From: Paenibacillus sp. MAHUQ-63
Lineage (GTDB): Bacteria; Bacillota; Bacilli; Paenibacillales; NBRC-103111
DNA length: 64,000 nucleotides
Direction: 5' to 3'
NCBI RefSeq assembly: GCF_028765165.1
Contig: NZ_JARADB010000004.1
Coordinates: forward strand, 372,001 to 436,000
Both the position numbers and the translations under genes were made by a program. The notes under the pieces were generated by a model. The model was given only the letters and a program-made list of their open reading frames with translations. It had not been told where the DNA came from and did no database searches. This document shows, one piece after another, positions 25,154 through 32,933 of the stretch. Numbering within the stretch: the first letter of the stretch is position 1; every line of letters starts with the position of its first letter.

Positions 25154-26197
25154 ATGAATGCGATTATGCGTGTCAAAGATCTGGAGCTGGAAGAGCAATT
25201 AGCTTTACTGCCATCCCACTGGTTTCCTGGCCGCAAGTGGACTATGCGATTGGGTGCCGGTGGGATGAACAATACAACGCGTTTTGTAGACGTTGACGGT
25301 ACGACCTATGTTCTGCGACTTTATGAGACTCACCGGGATATCGATAAAATTATTTTCGAACATCGAATTCTACTGGCACTGAATAAACGGAAACATCAAC
25401 TGCCGTACCGGATCCCGGCCCCGATTGAGCTGCCGGATGGCGGCACGGTGGTCCAGCTAGCCGCGGACCGCGAGGGCAAGCTAGCCGCTTTGTTTACGTT
25501 CACCGACGGCACGAACCCTGCTTGGCTGGATACCGACCAAGTGGAACAGTTCGGAGCGGCCGTGGGCCAGCTGTCTTCCGTATTGGCCGATATCGCTGTC
25601 GATCTAAAGCCTGTGTATCCGCCATACTATGAGATTGAGAACATTCATCCCCGCTGCACGCCGGACGCGATACGGGAATTTTGTATCCATCCGACGGAAA
25701 TATTTTCTCCGCAGCGTGAGGAGCTCCTATATATTTTTGATCGATTCTCCGCTTTATATCAATCGATTCCCGCTTTGCGTAAGCTGCCTCATCAGCTCGT
25801 GCATGGCGATATCAACGGTTCCAATATGCTTGTGGATGAAAAGGGGCAGATCGCATCGGTGCTCGACTTCGAGTTTGTTACCCGGGATTTGCGCGTGATG
25901 GAGCTTGCGGTCTGTTTATCGGATTTCATCGATCCGACGCTTCCCATTGAGCAGTTGCAGCTGAACTGCAGAGCCTTCTATCAGGGATACCGGAAGTTCG
26001 TACAATTGAAGGAAGCGGAGCTTGCCGTGCTGCCGCTGCTCATCGAGCTGCGCAGGCTGGATGTGTTTATCCATTTCCTGGGGCGCTATGCGGATGGGGT
26101 TGATCCTCAAGGCGTGTTGATTGATATTATTCAGAACGCCTACGAGAAAACCAAATGGCTGCAAAATCATTGCCATGAACTAGTTGCGGCGCTGTAA
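25154..26197 (+). CDS. Aminoglycoside phosphotransferase-fold kinase
   Basis: Kinase of the APH/choline kinase superfamily (PF01636), 347 residues. The catalytic loop HGDINGSNMLVDEKGQ (near residue 217) and the metal-binding VLDFEFVTRDLRVMELA that follows are intact; the N-lobe has LGAGGMNNTTRFV in the position of the nucleotide loop and VLRLYE with the likely lysine-equivalent region. Relatives phosphorylate small hydroxyl compounds such as homoserine, choline, methylthioribose or fructosamine, or spore-coat components; the substrate cannot be named. Antibiotic resistance should not be inferred from the fold. ATG 25154 has AAAGGGAG upstream, 12 bases after the preceding gene. Confidence 0.85.
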   Translation: MNAIMRVKDLELEEQLALLPSHWFPGRKWTMRLGAGGMNNTTRFVDVDGTTYVLRLYETHRDIDKIIFEHRILLALNKRKHQLPYRIPAPIELPDGGTVVQLAADREGKLAALFTFTDGTNPAWLDTDQVEQFGAAVGQLSSVLADIAVDLKPVYPPYYEIENIHPRCTPDAIREFCIHPTEIFSPQREELLYIFDRFSALYQSIPALRKLPHQLVHGDINGSNMLVDEKGQIASVLDFEFVTRDLRVMELAVCLSDFIDPTLPIEQLQLNCRAFYQGYRKFVQLKEAELAVLPLLIELRRLDVFIHFLGRYADGVDPQGVLIDIIQNAYEKTKWLQNHCHELVAAL

Positions 26198-26285
26198 AAT
26201 AAGGAATTTGTCTAGTGTACCGTACAACCGTAAACCGACCGGCGGGAATACGCTATAGTACCAAACGAGAAGGTGGTGCTGGAGG

Positions 26286-26519
26286 TTGGCTAAAGGTGCT
26301 TATGTAGGAAATGTACGTGCAATACCGAACTGCGGCCGTTATTGCCGTAATGTGTGTACGCGTTTATTTGTGGTGGGCCGCAATCAATGTATTGCAGACT
26401 GTTTACGCTGTGCAGGTCTTCGTGGTACGGCACATACGAAAGCAGCTTTTACAAGCAAATTGGTTTACAAGCCTAAACCTAAGCGCAAATGTAATTGCGG
26501 CTGCGGCAAATGTAAATAA
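26286..26519 (+). CDS. Tiny Cys-rich basic protein (77 aa, 10 Cys)
   Basis: I do not recognise the family. The product has cysteines at 16, 20, 24, 35, 39, 42, 69, 71, 73 and 76: a CX3CX3C run, a CX3CX2C run, and a C-terminal CXCXCX2C tail after a very basic stretch (KPKPKRK). There is no signal peptide or membrane helix. The pattern suggests metal binding or disulfide cross-linking, as in spore-coat or metallothionein-like proteins; this is inference. The TTG start at 26286 is supported by GAGAAGGTGGTG about 8 bases upstream, and a perfect terminator follows 8 bases after the stop, so the frame is a well-delimited single-gene unit. Confidence 0.72.
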   Translation: MAKGAYVGNVRAIPNCGRYCRNVCTRLFVVGRNQCIADCLRCAGLRGTAHTKAAFTSKLVYKPKPKRKCNCGCGKCK

Positions 26520-26527
26520 GTTCGGAG

Positions 26528-26555
26528 GCTGCCAGGCGAAACCTGGCAGCTTTGC
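26528..26555 (+). terminator. Intrinsic terminator after the Cys-rich gene
   Basis: GCTGCCAGG (26528-26536) pairs perfectly with CCTGGCAGC (26542-26550), loop CGAAA, followed by TTTGCT. Confidence 0.8.
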
Positions 26556-26722
26556 TATATATAAGGGGATAACTAACCTTCAGGTAAGTAAGACACGTTT
26601 TTTTCAGTTCTTTTTTTGTTCGGCTCGTTCGCCTATACTATACTAAGAAACCAGCATTTGGTGAAACTTGTATAGATGCTTAATGACATAAGTTTTCTAT
26701 GCACATTTGAAGGAGGATACAT

Positions 26723-27715
26723 ATGGTCTACCAGGCAAGTTTAACGCGTTATGCAGAAATGAAATATAATCGTTCCGGCAAATCGGGACTTAAGCTCCCG
26801 GCCATTTCCTTAGGACTGTGGCATAATTTCGGCGGGCTTGATATTCATGAGAACGGCAGAGCGATGCTGCTTCGTTCATTTGATTTGGGGATTACGCATT
26901 TTGATTTGGCGAATAACTATGGGCCGCCTCCAGGCTCTGCCGAAGAAATGTTCGGCAAGGTGCTGAAGAGCGATCTTGGCGCTTACCGCGATGAGATGAT
27001 TATTTCGACCAAAGCCGGCTATTATATGTGGGAAGGACCTTACGGCGAGTGGGGATCCAAGAAATATTTAATTTCTTCGCTGGATCAAAGCTTGAAACGT
27101 ATGGGTCTGGAGTATGTCGACATTTTCTATTCGCACAGACCGGATCCGAATACGCCATTCGAGGAAACGATGGCTGCGCTTGACCAAATCGTCCGTCAAG
27201 GGAAAGCTTTGTACATTGGTTTATCCAACTATACGGCTGAGCAGACGCGTGAGGCGGTTACGATTCTGAAAGGTCTCGGCACTCCTCTGCTGATTCATCA
27301 ACCTTCGTACAGCATGATGAACCGCTGGATCGAGGATGGGCTTCAAGATGTTCTGGACGAGTTCGGCGTAGGCAGCATTGCGTTCTGTCCGCTTGCACAA
27401 GGGCTGCTAACGAACAAGTACGTGAACGGTGTTCCGAGCGATTCGCGAGCAGGCGGGAAAAGCCAGTTCTTGAATACGAAGGATATTACCGAAGAGAAGC
27501 TGAAGCAAATCATTCAGCTGAACGAGCTTGCCGCAAGCCGCGGCCAAAGTTTGGCGCAAATGGCGCTGGCTTGGGTGCTGCGCGGCGGACGCGTAACCTC
27601 CGCATTGATCGGAGCAAGCCGCGTTTCGCAAATTGAAGAGAATGTCGCAGCATTGAACAATCTCGAATTCTCTCCAGAAGAACTGGAGCAAATCGAAAAA
27701 ATCCTGAAGAAATAA
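26723..27715 (+). CDS. Aldo/keto reductase (YghZ/GPR type)
   Basis: NADPH-dependent aldo/keto reductase of the YghZ subgroup, which reduces L-glyceraldehyde 3-phosphate and other aldehydes such as methylglyoxal. The catalytic tetrad is visible: D in HFDLANNYG (near 67), Y in the same NNYG motif (near 72), K in STKAGYYMW and H in FYSHRPDPNTP. The insertion GPPPGSAEEMFG is characteristic of YghZ. 330 residues, with GLSNYTAEQT, the LIHQPSYSMMNRW segment and the C-terminal NADPH-binding ALIGASRVSQIEENV. ATG 26723 has GAAGGAGGA upstream. It ends 4 bases before the convergent xerS stop; a hairpin spans both ends. Confidence 0.92.
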   Translation: MVYQASLTRYAEMKYNRSGKSGLKLPAISLGLWHNFGGLDIHENGRAMLLRSFDLGITHFDLANNYGPPPGSAEEMFGKVLKSDLGAYRDEMIISTKAGYYMWEGPYGEWGSKKYLISSLDQSLKRMGLEYVDIFYSHRPDPNTPFEETMAALDQIVRQGKALYIGLSNYTAEQTREAVTILKGLGTPLLIHQPSYSMMNRWIEDGLQDVLDEFGVGSIAFCPLAQGLLTNKYVNGVPSDSRAGGKSQFLNTKDITEEKLKQIIQLNELAASRGQSLAQMALAWVLRGGRVTSALIGASRVSQIEENVAALNNLEFSPEELEQIEKILKK

Positions 27716-27726
27716 ATCTTCAGGAT
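27701..27726. terminator. Shared hairpin across the stops of convergent genes
   Basis: ATCCTGAAG (27701-27709) pairs with CTTCAGGAT (27718-27726). The stem lies inside the last codons of both the aldo/keto reductase gene and xerS. Weak T/A runs on either side make it a plausible but modest bidirectional terminator. Confidence 0.6.
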
Positions 27727-28802
27727 TCCTGGCGCCTGTCAATCGCTTCAGACATGGTACGATCCGTCAGGTGCGCATAAATTTGCGTTGTTTCCGGAGA
27801 CGCATGTCCAAGCTGCTCTTGGGTTTTGTACAAATCGTTCTGCAGGTAATAGTCTGTGGCGAAAGAGTGCCGCAGTTTATGAACGGACAGGTAGGGCTTG
27901 CCGAACCGTTTGGCATATTTGATAACCAGCTCCTGGATGGCTCTCTTGGTCATCCGATCGCCTTCTTTTTTGCCGTTTGCGATGGCAAGGAAGAGGGCTT
28001 TTTCTTTTTTGACCGGTTTATAGCGGGTTTGCCGGATGGCCAGATAGTCCGTTAAAGCTTGAATGGCATCCTGCCGGAAGTATACGGGCGTCTTGAACGT
28101 ATCATCATTTTTACCTTTGCGGTATACATGGGTCAGCTTCTTCTTCAAGTCGATATCGTCGACGTTCAAATTAAATACCTCCGAGACGCGAAGCCCGGAA
28201 TTCAGAATAAGCGTAATGATGCAAATATCACGAATCTTGTTCAGCTCATAAGCGTAGATCGCCTGCTTGTTGGAGGCTACATCATGTTCGTAGCCATGCT
28301 GGACATATTCGATGAATTGAGCGATTTCCTCTTCCTGGAGCAGCTTGCCTTCCAGCTTGGCGGCGCTATCCTTAGGCCTGTGAGACCGCTTGATTTCCAC
28401 CTTGGCCATCACGTTCCGCTTCAGAAGCGGGTAGAAATTGTCATCCTCGGCGATCTGGCTCAAATAATGAAATAGCGAGCGCAGCGCGGAAAGCTTACGG
28501 TTAATTGTCGTTTTCACATTGGCTTGCTCCTTGCGGGTGGCCAGAAACATGCGGAAATTATCGATGCTGTCCATATGCAATTTCTCCAAGTCTTCCAATG
28601 GCACTTGATTGATGGTGCTAGCCGAACTCAAGCCTTCGGCTAACAGCCAGGAGAGGAAAATTTCATAGTCCCGGACATATTCCAACAAGGAAGAAGGGGA
28701 AAGATCCGGCAGCTTATAATTGATGAATTTCTCGATATACCAAGGCATATTAGGAATTCTTTTCTCTAATTCGTGGCGATCTTTGACTTTAATAATGTTC
28801 AT
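27720..28802 (-). CDS. xerS: Tyrosine recombinase XerS
   Basis: Site-specific tyrosine recombinase of 360 residues resembling XerS, the single recombinase that resolves chromosome dimers in streptococci and is also found in paenibacilli. The N-terminal SAM-like domain has the XerS-type MPWYIEKFINYKL and ..SLLEYVRDYEIFLSWLL. The catalytic residues are all present: R in NSGLRVSEV, the HKLRHS box (H308, R311), H333 in LGHASPETTQ and the tyrosine nucleophile Y342. The 24-residue insertion around EYVQHGYEHDVASNKQAIYAYE is also XerS-like. The start ATG 28802 has AGAGAGGTG upstream. Because a second Xer-like recombinase is at 36 kb, its role (dimer resolution or other) is not certain. Confidence 0.87.
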   Translation of the reverse strand: MNIIKVKDRHELEKRIPNMPWYIEKFINYKLPDLSPSSLLEYVRDYEIFLSWLLAEGLSSASTINQVPLEDLEKLHMDSIDNFRMFLATRKEQANVKTTINRKLSALRSLFHYLSQIAEDDNFYPLLKRNVMAKVEIKRSHRPKDSAAKLEGKLLQEEEIAQFIEYVQHGYEHDVASNKQAIYAYELNKIRDICIITLILNSGLRVSEVFNLNVDDIDLKKKLTHVYRKGKNDDTFKTPVYFRQDAIQALTDYLAIRQTRYKPVKKEKALFLAIANGKKEGDRMTKRAIQELVIKYAKRFGKPYLSVHKLRHSFATDYYLQNDLYKTQEQLGHASPETTQIYAHLTDRTMSEAIDRRQES

Positions 28803-29025
28803 CCGCTGTCACCTCTCTAACGTCTGCATGCTGTTAGTATAGCAGTGAGCGAAGGAAATTGGTAGAAGAAGGATAGCCGGAACACGATATAGAGGAGTGG
28901 CTGCCTGTTATATAGGGGCATCGTTGAAATCATCATCGAGCAATTCGCTGCAGATTGCAGGAATAAGATTGGCTTGTTTTACTTAAATTAATCTCGTATG
29001 GAAAATTTGAACTGGGGGTTCCTAA

Positions 29026-29286
29026 ATGCCACAACAAAACGAGCAAAGCCAGGAAGATAGCAATTCGCAATCCATCGAGCAGATTAAGCAGTTTGCGCAA
29101 AAGGCAGAACAAGCTGCCGAACAGACCTTGCAGGTAGCTCAGGAGCTGCATTCCCAAGCTACTGCGGCTGCATTGACTGAGGCAGAAGAGGAAATTCAGC
29201 AGCTGCAAAGTCAAATTAAGGATGCGCAATCGAAATCGGCCGAACTTCGGCAGGAGCTGGACTCTCTGCAGCAGTCAGGAAATTAA
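29026..29286 (+). CDS. Small Gln/Glu-rich coiled-coil protein
   Basis: Unrecognised 86-residue protein, almost entirely predicted coiled coil: IEQIKQFAQKAEQAAEQTLQVAQELH and the second helix EAEEEIQQLQSQIKDAQSKSAELRQELDSLQQ show regular heptads. It is acidic and Gln-rich with no cysteines and no signal peptide. GGGGG at 29013-29017 gives a reasonable ribosome site 8 bases before ATG 29026. The 223 bases between it and the divergent xerS hold no other gene and must contain both promoters, which I could not define. A low-complexity artefact is possible, but the clean start and length argue for a real gene. Confidence 0.6.
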   Translation: MPQQNEQSQEDSNSQSIEQIKQFAQKAEQAAEQTLQVAQELHSQATAAALTEAEEEIQQLQSQIKDAQSKSAELRQELDSLQQSGN

Positions 29287-29299
29287 TTGAAAAAAACTA

Positions 29300-29329
29300 T
29301 TGTTTGTACATGACATGGTGTGTTAAGAT
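29300..29329 (+). promoter_or_regulatory. Promoter of the riboswitch-controlled ABC operon
   Basis: TTGTTT (29300-29305), 18 bases, TAAGAT (29324-29329) with an extended -10 TG at 29321-29322. The transcript would begin near 29336, just before the aptamer. Confidence 0.6.
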
Positions 29330-29341
29330 GTGAAAAATAAA

Positions 29342-29450
29342 CGGAAGGGCTTCTAGGGATCCGAATCCACGCGGATGGCGAACCGAGCGAAGCCGACACG
29401 GAAATCGACGTGTTACACCGTAAGGGATAAAAGACCTTCGGAAAGTTCCG
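29342..29450 (+). promoter_or_regulatory. ykkC-class riboswitch aptamer
   Basis: Conserved ykkC-family elements occur in the right order: CTAGGGATCCG (29353-29363), a small hairpin ATCC/GGAT (29365-29376), CGAACCGAGCG, a GGC/GCC pair, the ACACG/CGTGT stem (29396-29400 with 29409-29413), TTACACCG and GGGATAAAAG (29424-29433). P1 can form between GAAGG (29344-29348) and CCTTC (29435-29439). ykkC RNAs sense guanidine (class I) or ppGpp, PRPP or (d)ADP in the subtype-2 variants. The segments after the core (ACCTTCGG rather than the usual CCCGGGAGA, and AACCGAGCG rather than GGTCCGAGAG) depart from the guanidine-I consensus as I remember it, so the ligand is left open. Confidence 0.8.
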
Positions 29451-29488
29451 CCTGAATAGGCGAAATGGACCGAGAGGTCTTTTTTGCT
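29429..29488 (+). terminator. Expression-platform terminator of the ykkC-class riboswitch
   Basis: AAAGACCTTCGG (29430-29441) pairs with CCGAGAGGTCTTT (29470-29482, one bulged G) around an inner CGCC/GGCG hairpin, followed by TTTTTTG. Its left arm contains CCTTC, the 3' half of aptamer P1, so aptamer and terminator exclude each other: ligand binding should turn the operon on. Confidence 0.85.
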
Positions 29489-29516
29489 GTACCGAATGAA
29501 AGGACGGTGGATCGGG

Positions 29517-30536
29517 GTGACGTCGATTCGCGTAGAGCAATTAGGAAAATCATTCCAGATTAAGCGGAAAGAAGAAGGCTTCCTGGGCAGTGTCAGAGCG
29601 CTGCTGAAGCCGCAATACGTGGAAAGAGCTGCCGTCGAGAACATCACATTCTCGGCTGCGCAAGGGGAGACGCTCGCTTTCCTCGGACCGAATGGGGCCG
29701 GCAAATCCACGACGATCAAGATGCTCACCGGGATCCTGCATCCGACGAGCGGCGAAGCTGAAGTTCTTGGCTGTTGTCCGTGGAAGGAGCGCAATCAGCT
29801 GAGCTACCGGATCGGCTCCGTATTCGGACAGAAATCGCAGCTTTGGTACCATTTGCCCCCAATGGATACCTTTGAGCTGATGAGCCGGATCTATGAACTG
29901 CGGCGGAGTGATTATATTCAGCGGCGTGACGACCTGATAGAGCGCTTCGAGCTCGGCCCTTACCTCCAAACGACGGTTCGGAAGCTGTCTCTCGGCGAGC
30001 GGATGCGGTGTGAAATTGCAGCTTCTCTACTACACCGGCCTCAGGTGTTATTCCTGGACGAACCGACCATCGGACTCGATGTTGTGGTGAAGCAGCGCAT
30101 TCGTGAACTCATTCTGGAATTAAAAAGAGAAGAAGGTACGACCATTTTCCTTACCTCGCATGATGCCGGCGACATTGAACGGCTATGCGACCGTGCCATC
30201 GTGATTAATCACGGCAGGATCGTATTCGATGATCAGGTTCATTTGATGAAACAGCGTTTCATGACCCACAAAACGGTACGTTTGGTGCTCGTGGAAGAAC
30301 CGCAAGTGATGGAGCACGAGGGGGTGGCGGTATTGGAGCAGGCCGGTGCAAGAATATCGCTATCGGTAGATACCCGCATAACGACTATCGAAGCGATCCT
30401 TGCCAGGATCATGTCGGAGCACCGGATCGTCGACGTCACCGTTGAGGATCCGCCGATGGAGGACATTATCACTCGGATGTATGGGGATTACGGCAAAGGA
30501 GGATTGGCCCATGAACACCTGGGGCAAATCGGTTAA
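29517..30536 (+). CDS. ABC-2 type transporter ATP-binding protein (COG4586 type)
   Basis: Cytoplasmic ATPase of a three-gene ABC-2 exporter-like system. Walker A GPNGAGKST is near residue 59, the Q loop in GSVFGQKSQLWYHLPP (this FGQKSQL motif is typical of the COG4586 group), a slightly altered signature LSLGERMRCEIAASLL and Walker B VLFLDEPTIGLD. A C-terminal extension of about 100 residues is present, as in relatives; total 339 residues. I prefer GTG 29517; earlier in-frame starts (TTG 29484, ATG 29496) lie in or next to the terminator T run. The gene overlaps the next by 26 bases. Controlled by the ykkC-class riboswitch immediately upstream; the substrate is unknown. Confidence 0.88.
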   Translation: MTSIRVEQLGKSFQIKRKEEGFLGSVRALLKPQYVERAAVENITFSAAQGETLAFLGPNGAGKSTTIKMLTGILHPTSGEAEVLGCCPWKERNQLSYRIGSVFGQKSQLWYHLPPMDTFELMSRIYELRRSDYIQRRDDLIERFELGPYLQTTVRKLSLGERMRCEIAASLLHRPQVLFLDEPTIGLDVVVKQRIRELILELKREEGTTIFLTSHDAGDIERLCDRAIVINHGRIVFDDQVHLMKQRFMTHKTVRLVLVEEPQVMEHEGVAVLEQAGARISLSVDTRITTIEAILARIMSEHRIVDVTVEDPPMEDIITRMYGDYGKGGLAHEHLGQIG

Positions 30537-31314
30537 ATATGTATTCATCGGCAGAATCACCCTTCGCAATCAACTGGCTTATGTCGCCGATTTTCTTGTG
30601 CGGTCTTTATTTCTGCTGCTTATCCTATATATATTTCTGCAGCTTTGGCAGACGACGTTTCACGGTGAAGGGACGGATACGATTGCTGGGTTCAGTTTCA
30701 AACAAATTATGTGGTATTTGGTCATCACGGAATCAATGATTCTCGCCAGTCCCAGCCTGTGCACACGTGTTGAGGAAGAAGTGAAGAGCGGGGATATCGT
30801 ATTCAAGTTCGTTCGCCCCGTCCATTTCGTTGTTTTTCACTATGTCGAATATATGAGCGAAGCGGCGATACGGTTTCTTGTGAACGCTGTCCTCGGTGCG
30901 GTGCTGGGACTTCTCATCATCGGTCCGCCGCAATTCGGCTATGGCTTGCTCTGGCTGCCACTCATCGCGTTGTTCGGCTTCACCGTCAATTTCCTGTTGA
31001 ATATGGTATTGGCGCTCTGCTCTTTCTGGGTAGAGGAAACCCGAGGGCTAGAATTCGTGTACAACAAATTTCTGTTCACAATCGGCGGTATGCTGATGCC
31101 CTTAGAATTATTTCCGGAGACGCTGCAGCGAATCGGCCAGTTCCTGCCGTTCCAAGCCATCGTGTATCTTCCTGCGAAAACGACGGTCGCCTTTGAAACT
31201 GTCCATGTGGCGGGTATTATCGCTACGCAGTTGATTTGGATGCTGGTCATTGGCATCATCGTTTGGTTCGTATATCGGAAAGGAGTGACGAAGCTGAATG
31301 TTAACGGTGGATAG
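30511..31314 (+). CDS. ABC-2 type permease (COG4587-like), first subunit
   Basis: Integral membrane subunit of the same transporter, 267 residues with about six transmembrane helices (roughly residues 24-44, 58-80, 116-140, 145-170, 180-200, 228-250). The interface helix region TRVEEEVKSGDIVFKFVRPVHF, with the basic/acidic pair and VRP motif, is characteristic of this permease group. ATG 30511 has AAAGGAGG 8 bases upstream and overlaps the ATPase gene end; the longer frame from 30400 is rejected because it only shadows the ATPase. The end overlaps the second permease gene by 17 bases, so all three proteins are translationally linked. Confidence 0.87.
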   Translation: MNTWGKSVKYVFIGRITLRNQLAYVADFLVRSLFLLLILYIFLQLWQTTFHGEGTDTIAGFSFKQIMWYLVITESMILASPSLCTRVEEEVKSGDIVFKFVRPVHFVVFHYVEYMSEAAIRFLVNAVLGAVLGLLIIGPPQFGYGLLWLPLIALFGFTVNFLLNMVLALCSFWVEETRGLEFVYNKFLFTIGGMLMPLELFPETLQRIGQFLPFQAIVYLPAKTTVAFETVHVAGIIATQLIWMLVIGIIVWFVYRKGVTKLNVNGG

Positions 31315-32143
31315 AGGTAAGCTCACTCCGATCAGTGAATATGATCAGCCGGGCAAGTTCAGGCGGTTGCTGCATTTTGTATGGCAGTTCTGGAAACTCA
31401 ATTTGGCGGGAGCGATGGAATTCCGCTTGAGTTTTCTGTTAACCGCAGGCATGATGGTCATTAATAATGTCGTGTGGATCGTCTTTTGGGGCATTTATTT
31501 CGGCCGTTTCCCCGTGTTGAACGGATGGGAGCTGCAGGACGTCATGATGCTATGGGCGGTAGCTGCAGGAGGCTTCGGCGTAATGGCGACTTTCTTCGGC
31601 AATGCGATGCGGATCGGCAATCTGATTGCGACCGGACAGCTTGACGTTTATTTAACACAGCCTAAGCCTGTGCTGCTGCATGTTCTCATTAGCCGGATGT
31701 CTGTAAGCGCAATTGGCGATGTGCTGTTTGCTCTTCTTATTTATATCGCCTTCGGGGACAAATCCTTGATCGGGCTGCTGAAATTTGCGTTGGCGATGGT
31801 GCTTTCGACACTCATTTTCCTGTTTTTCACGATTAGCGTGAACTGCTTGGCCTTCTGGTTAGGCAATACGGAGGGGTTGAGCTTTCAGCTTTTCAATGCG
31901 CTGCTAACGTTTACGACATATCCGACTAGTATATTCAAAGGGTTCGGTAAGCTGGTGCTGTTCACGGTGCTTCCGGCCGGTTTCATCAGCTACTTGCCCA
32001 TAGGTCTCCTGCGCCAAATCGATCTCCCGTTCATACTTGGCTCCGTCGCAGTGGCCGTATTCTTATGTGTCGTGGGAATCCAATTGTTTTACAAGGGACT
32101 GCGCCGGTACTCGTCGGGGAATATGATGGGGCTGCGCCGTTAA
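31298..32143 (+). CDS. ABC-2 type permease (COG3694-like), second subunit
   Basis: Second membrane subunit, 281 residues, with about six transmembrane helices starting near residue 42 (FLLTAGMMVINNVVWIVFWGIYF). The motif RIGNLIATGQLDVYLTQPKPVLLHVLISRMS is the counterpart of the coupling segment in the first permease and the marker of the COG3694 group. ATG 31298 has AAAGGAGTG about 11 bases upstream, inside the preceding gene. ATPase plus two unlike permeases is the standard COG4586-COG4587-COG3694 set, whose transported compound has not been established. No terminator is clear before the next gene, 78 bases downstream. Confidence 0.87.
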   Translation: MLTVDRGKLTPISEYDQPGKFRRLLHFVWQFWKLNLAGAMEFRLSFLLTAGMMVINNVVWIVFWGIYFGRFPVLNGWELQDVMMLWAVAAGGFGVMATFFGNAMRIGNLIATGQLDVYLTQPKPVLLHVLISRMSVSAIGDVLFALLIYIAFGDKSLIGLLKFALAMVLSTLIFLFFTISVNCLAFWLGNTEGLSFQLFNALLTFTTYPTSIFKGFGKLVLFTVLPAGFISYLPIGLLRQIDLPFILGSVAVAVFLCVVGIQLFYKGLRRYSSGNMMGLRR

Positions 32144-32221
32144 TACGGATAAAATAGGCAGCATCGAAGCATGCTAGTTAGGTGGCAGCACGTAAAACGC
32201 AAACAAAGGAGTGATCGCGCA

Positions 32222-32872
32222 ATGGCAAGACGCCGACGCAGTCAACAACCGTTTATGCAGAGCCAACCGATGATGCAAAATCAAATGACGATGCAAAGCC
32301 AACCGATGATGCAGAACCAACAGGGGATGCAAAGTCAAACGAACAACATGCAGTCTTCTTATCTGCAGCAGGATTACGGCTACCAACAGCCTCAAGCGTA
32401 TATCCCGCAAGCTCGCAACGACCAGAATCAGTATCCATCGTACCAAGGGGGAATGCCTGTTCCAGGTTCCTCAGGCAATCTCAACGCGCCGTACGGTGAG
32501 CGTAATACAGGAATCAACAACGCCGATGCCCGGAATGTCGGGTTTCAAGGCGGTTATACAGGCTACGGTCCGAATGGTCAGCCGATTCAATACGGCACAT
32601 TTATGCGGGACGGTACACAGTACGGGGCGGGACCTCATACGATTGACCCGAATAAAGCGATCATTCAAGCGGTTCATTATGGCGATGGCGCCATTGCAGC
32701 CGTCCAATTCCAAGATGGCCGCGTAGTGGACATTGCCAATGCTATTAACATGGCAGAAGCGGGTCTAATCGAGGATGTCAACACCGGCCGAAACCGGGAA
32801 GGCGAGAAGACTTTAAGGTCTTATCCGGACGGAGATCCGAGCAACAATTTATCGAATTTGCCGCGATTTTAA
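32222..32872 (+). CDS. DUF3892 protein with Gln/Met-rich N-terminal repeats
   Basis: A 216-residue protein in two parts. The first 45 residues begin RRRRSQQ and continue as tandem units of the type MQSQPMMQNQ (two near-exact copies and three partial ones), nearly free of acidic residues. After a Tyr/Gln/Gly/Asn-rich linker the C-terminal 75 residues form a DUF3892 domain (AVHYGDGAIAAVQFQDGRVVDIANAINMAEAGLI, ending LRSYPDGDPSNNLSNLPRF). DUF3892 has no known function; small stand-alone forms are common in sporulating Bacillales. The low-complexity front could promote self-association. ATG 32222 has ACAAAGGAG 10 bases upstream. A perfect hairpin terminator follows. Confidence 0.82.
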   Translation: MARRRRSQQPFMQSQPMMQNQMTMQSQPMMQNQQGMQSQTNNMQSSYLQQDYGYQQPQAYIPQARNDQNQYPSYQGGMPVPGSSGNLNAPYGERNTGINNADARNVGFQGGYTGYGPNGQPIQYGTFMRDGTQYGAGPHTIDPNKAIIQAVHYGDGAIAAVQFQDGRVVDIANAINMAEAGLIEDVNTGRNREGEKTLRSYPDGDPSNNLSNLPRF

Positions 32873-32882
32873 TAAGATTAGG

Positions 32883-32912
32883 AGCAGCCTGCCGATTGCA
32901 GGCTGCTTTGTT
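32883..32912 (+). terminator. Intrinsic terminator after the DUF3892 gene
   Basis: AGCAGCCTGC (32883-32892) pairs perfectly with GCAGGCTGCT (32898-32907), loop CGATT, followed by TTGTTAT. Confidence 0.82.
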
Positions 32913-32933
32913 ATGGGATCGCACAAGCAAGCG

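Noticed and set aside
25154-26197. Aminoglycoside resistance kinase
   Set aside because: Only the general APH fold is supported; the sequence has no features that point to antibiotic substrates and the neighbour is an unknown housekeeping-like gene.
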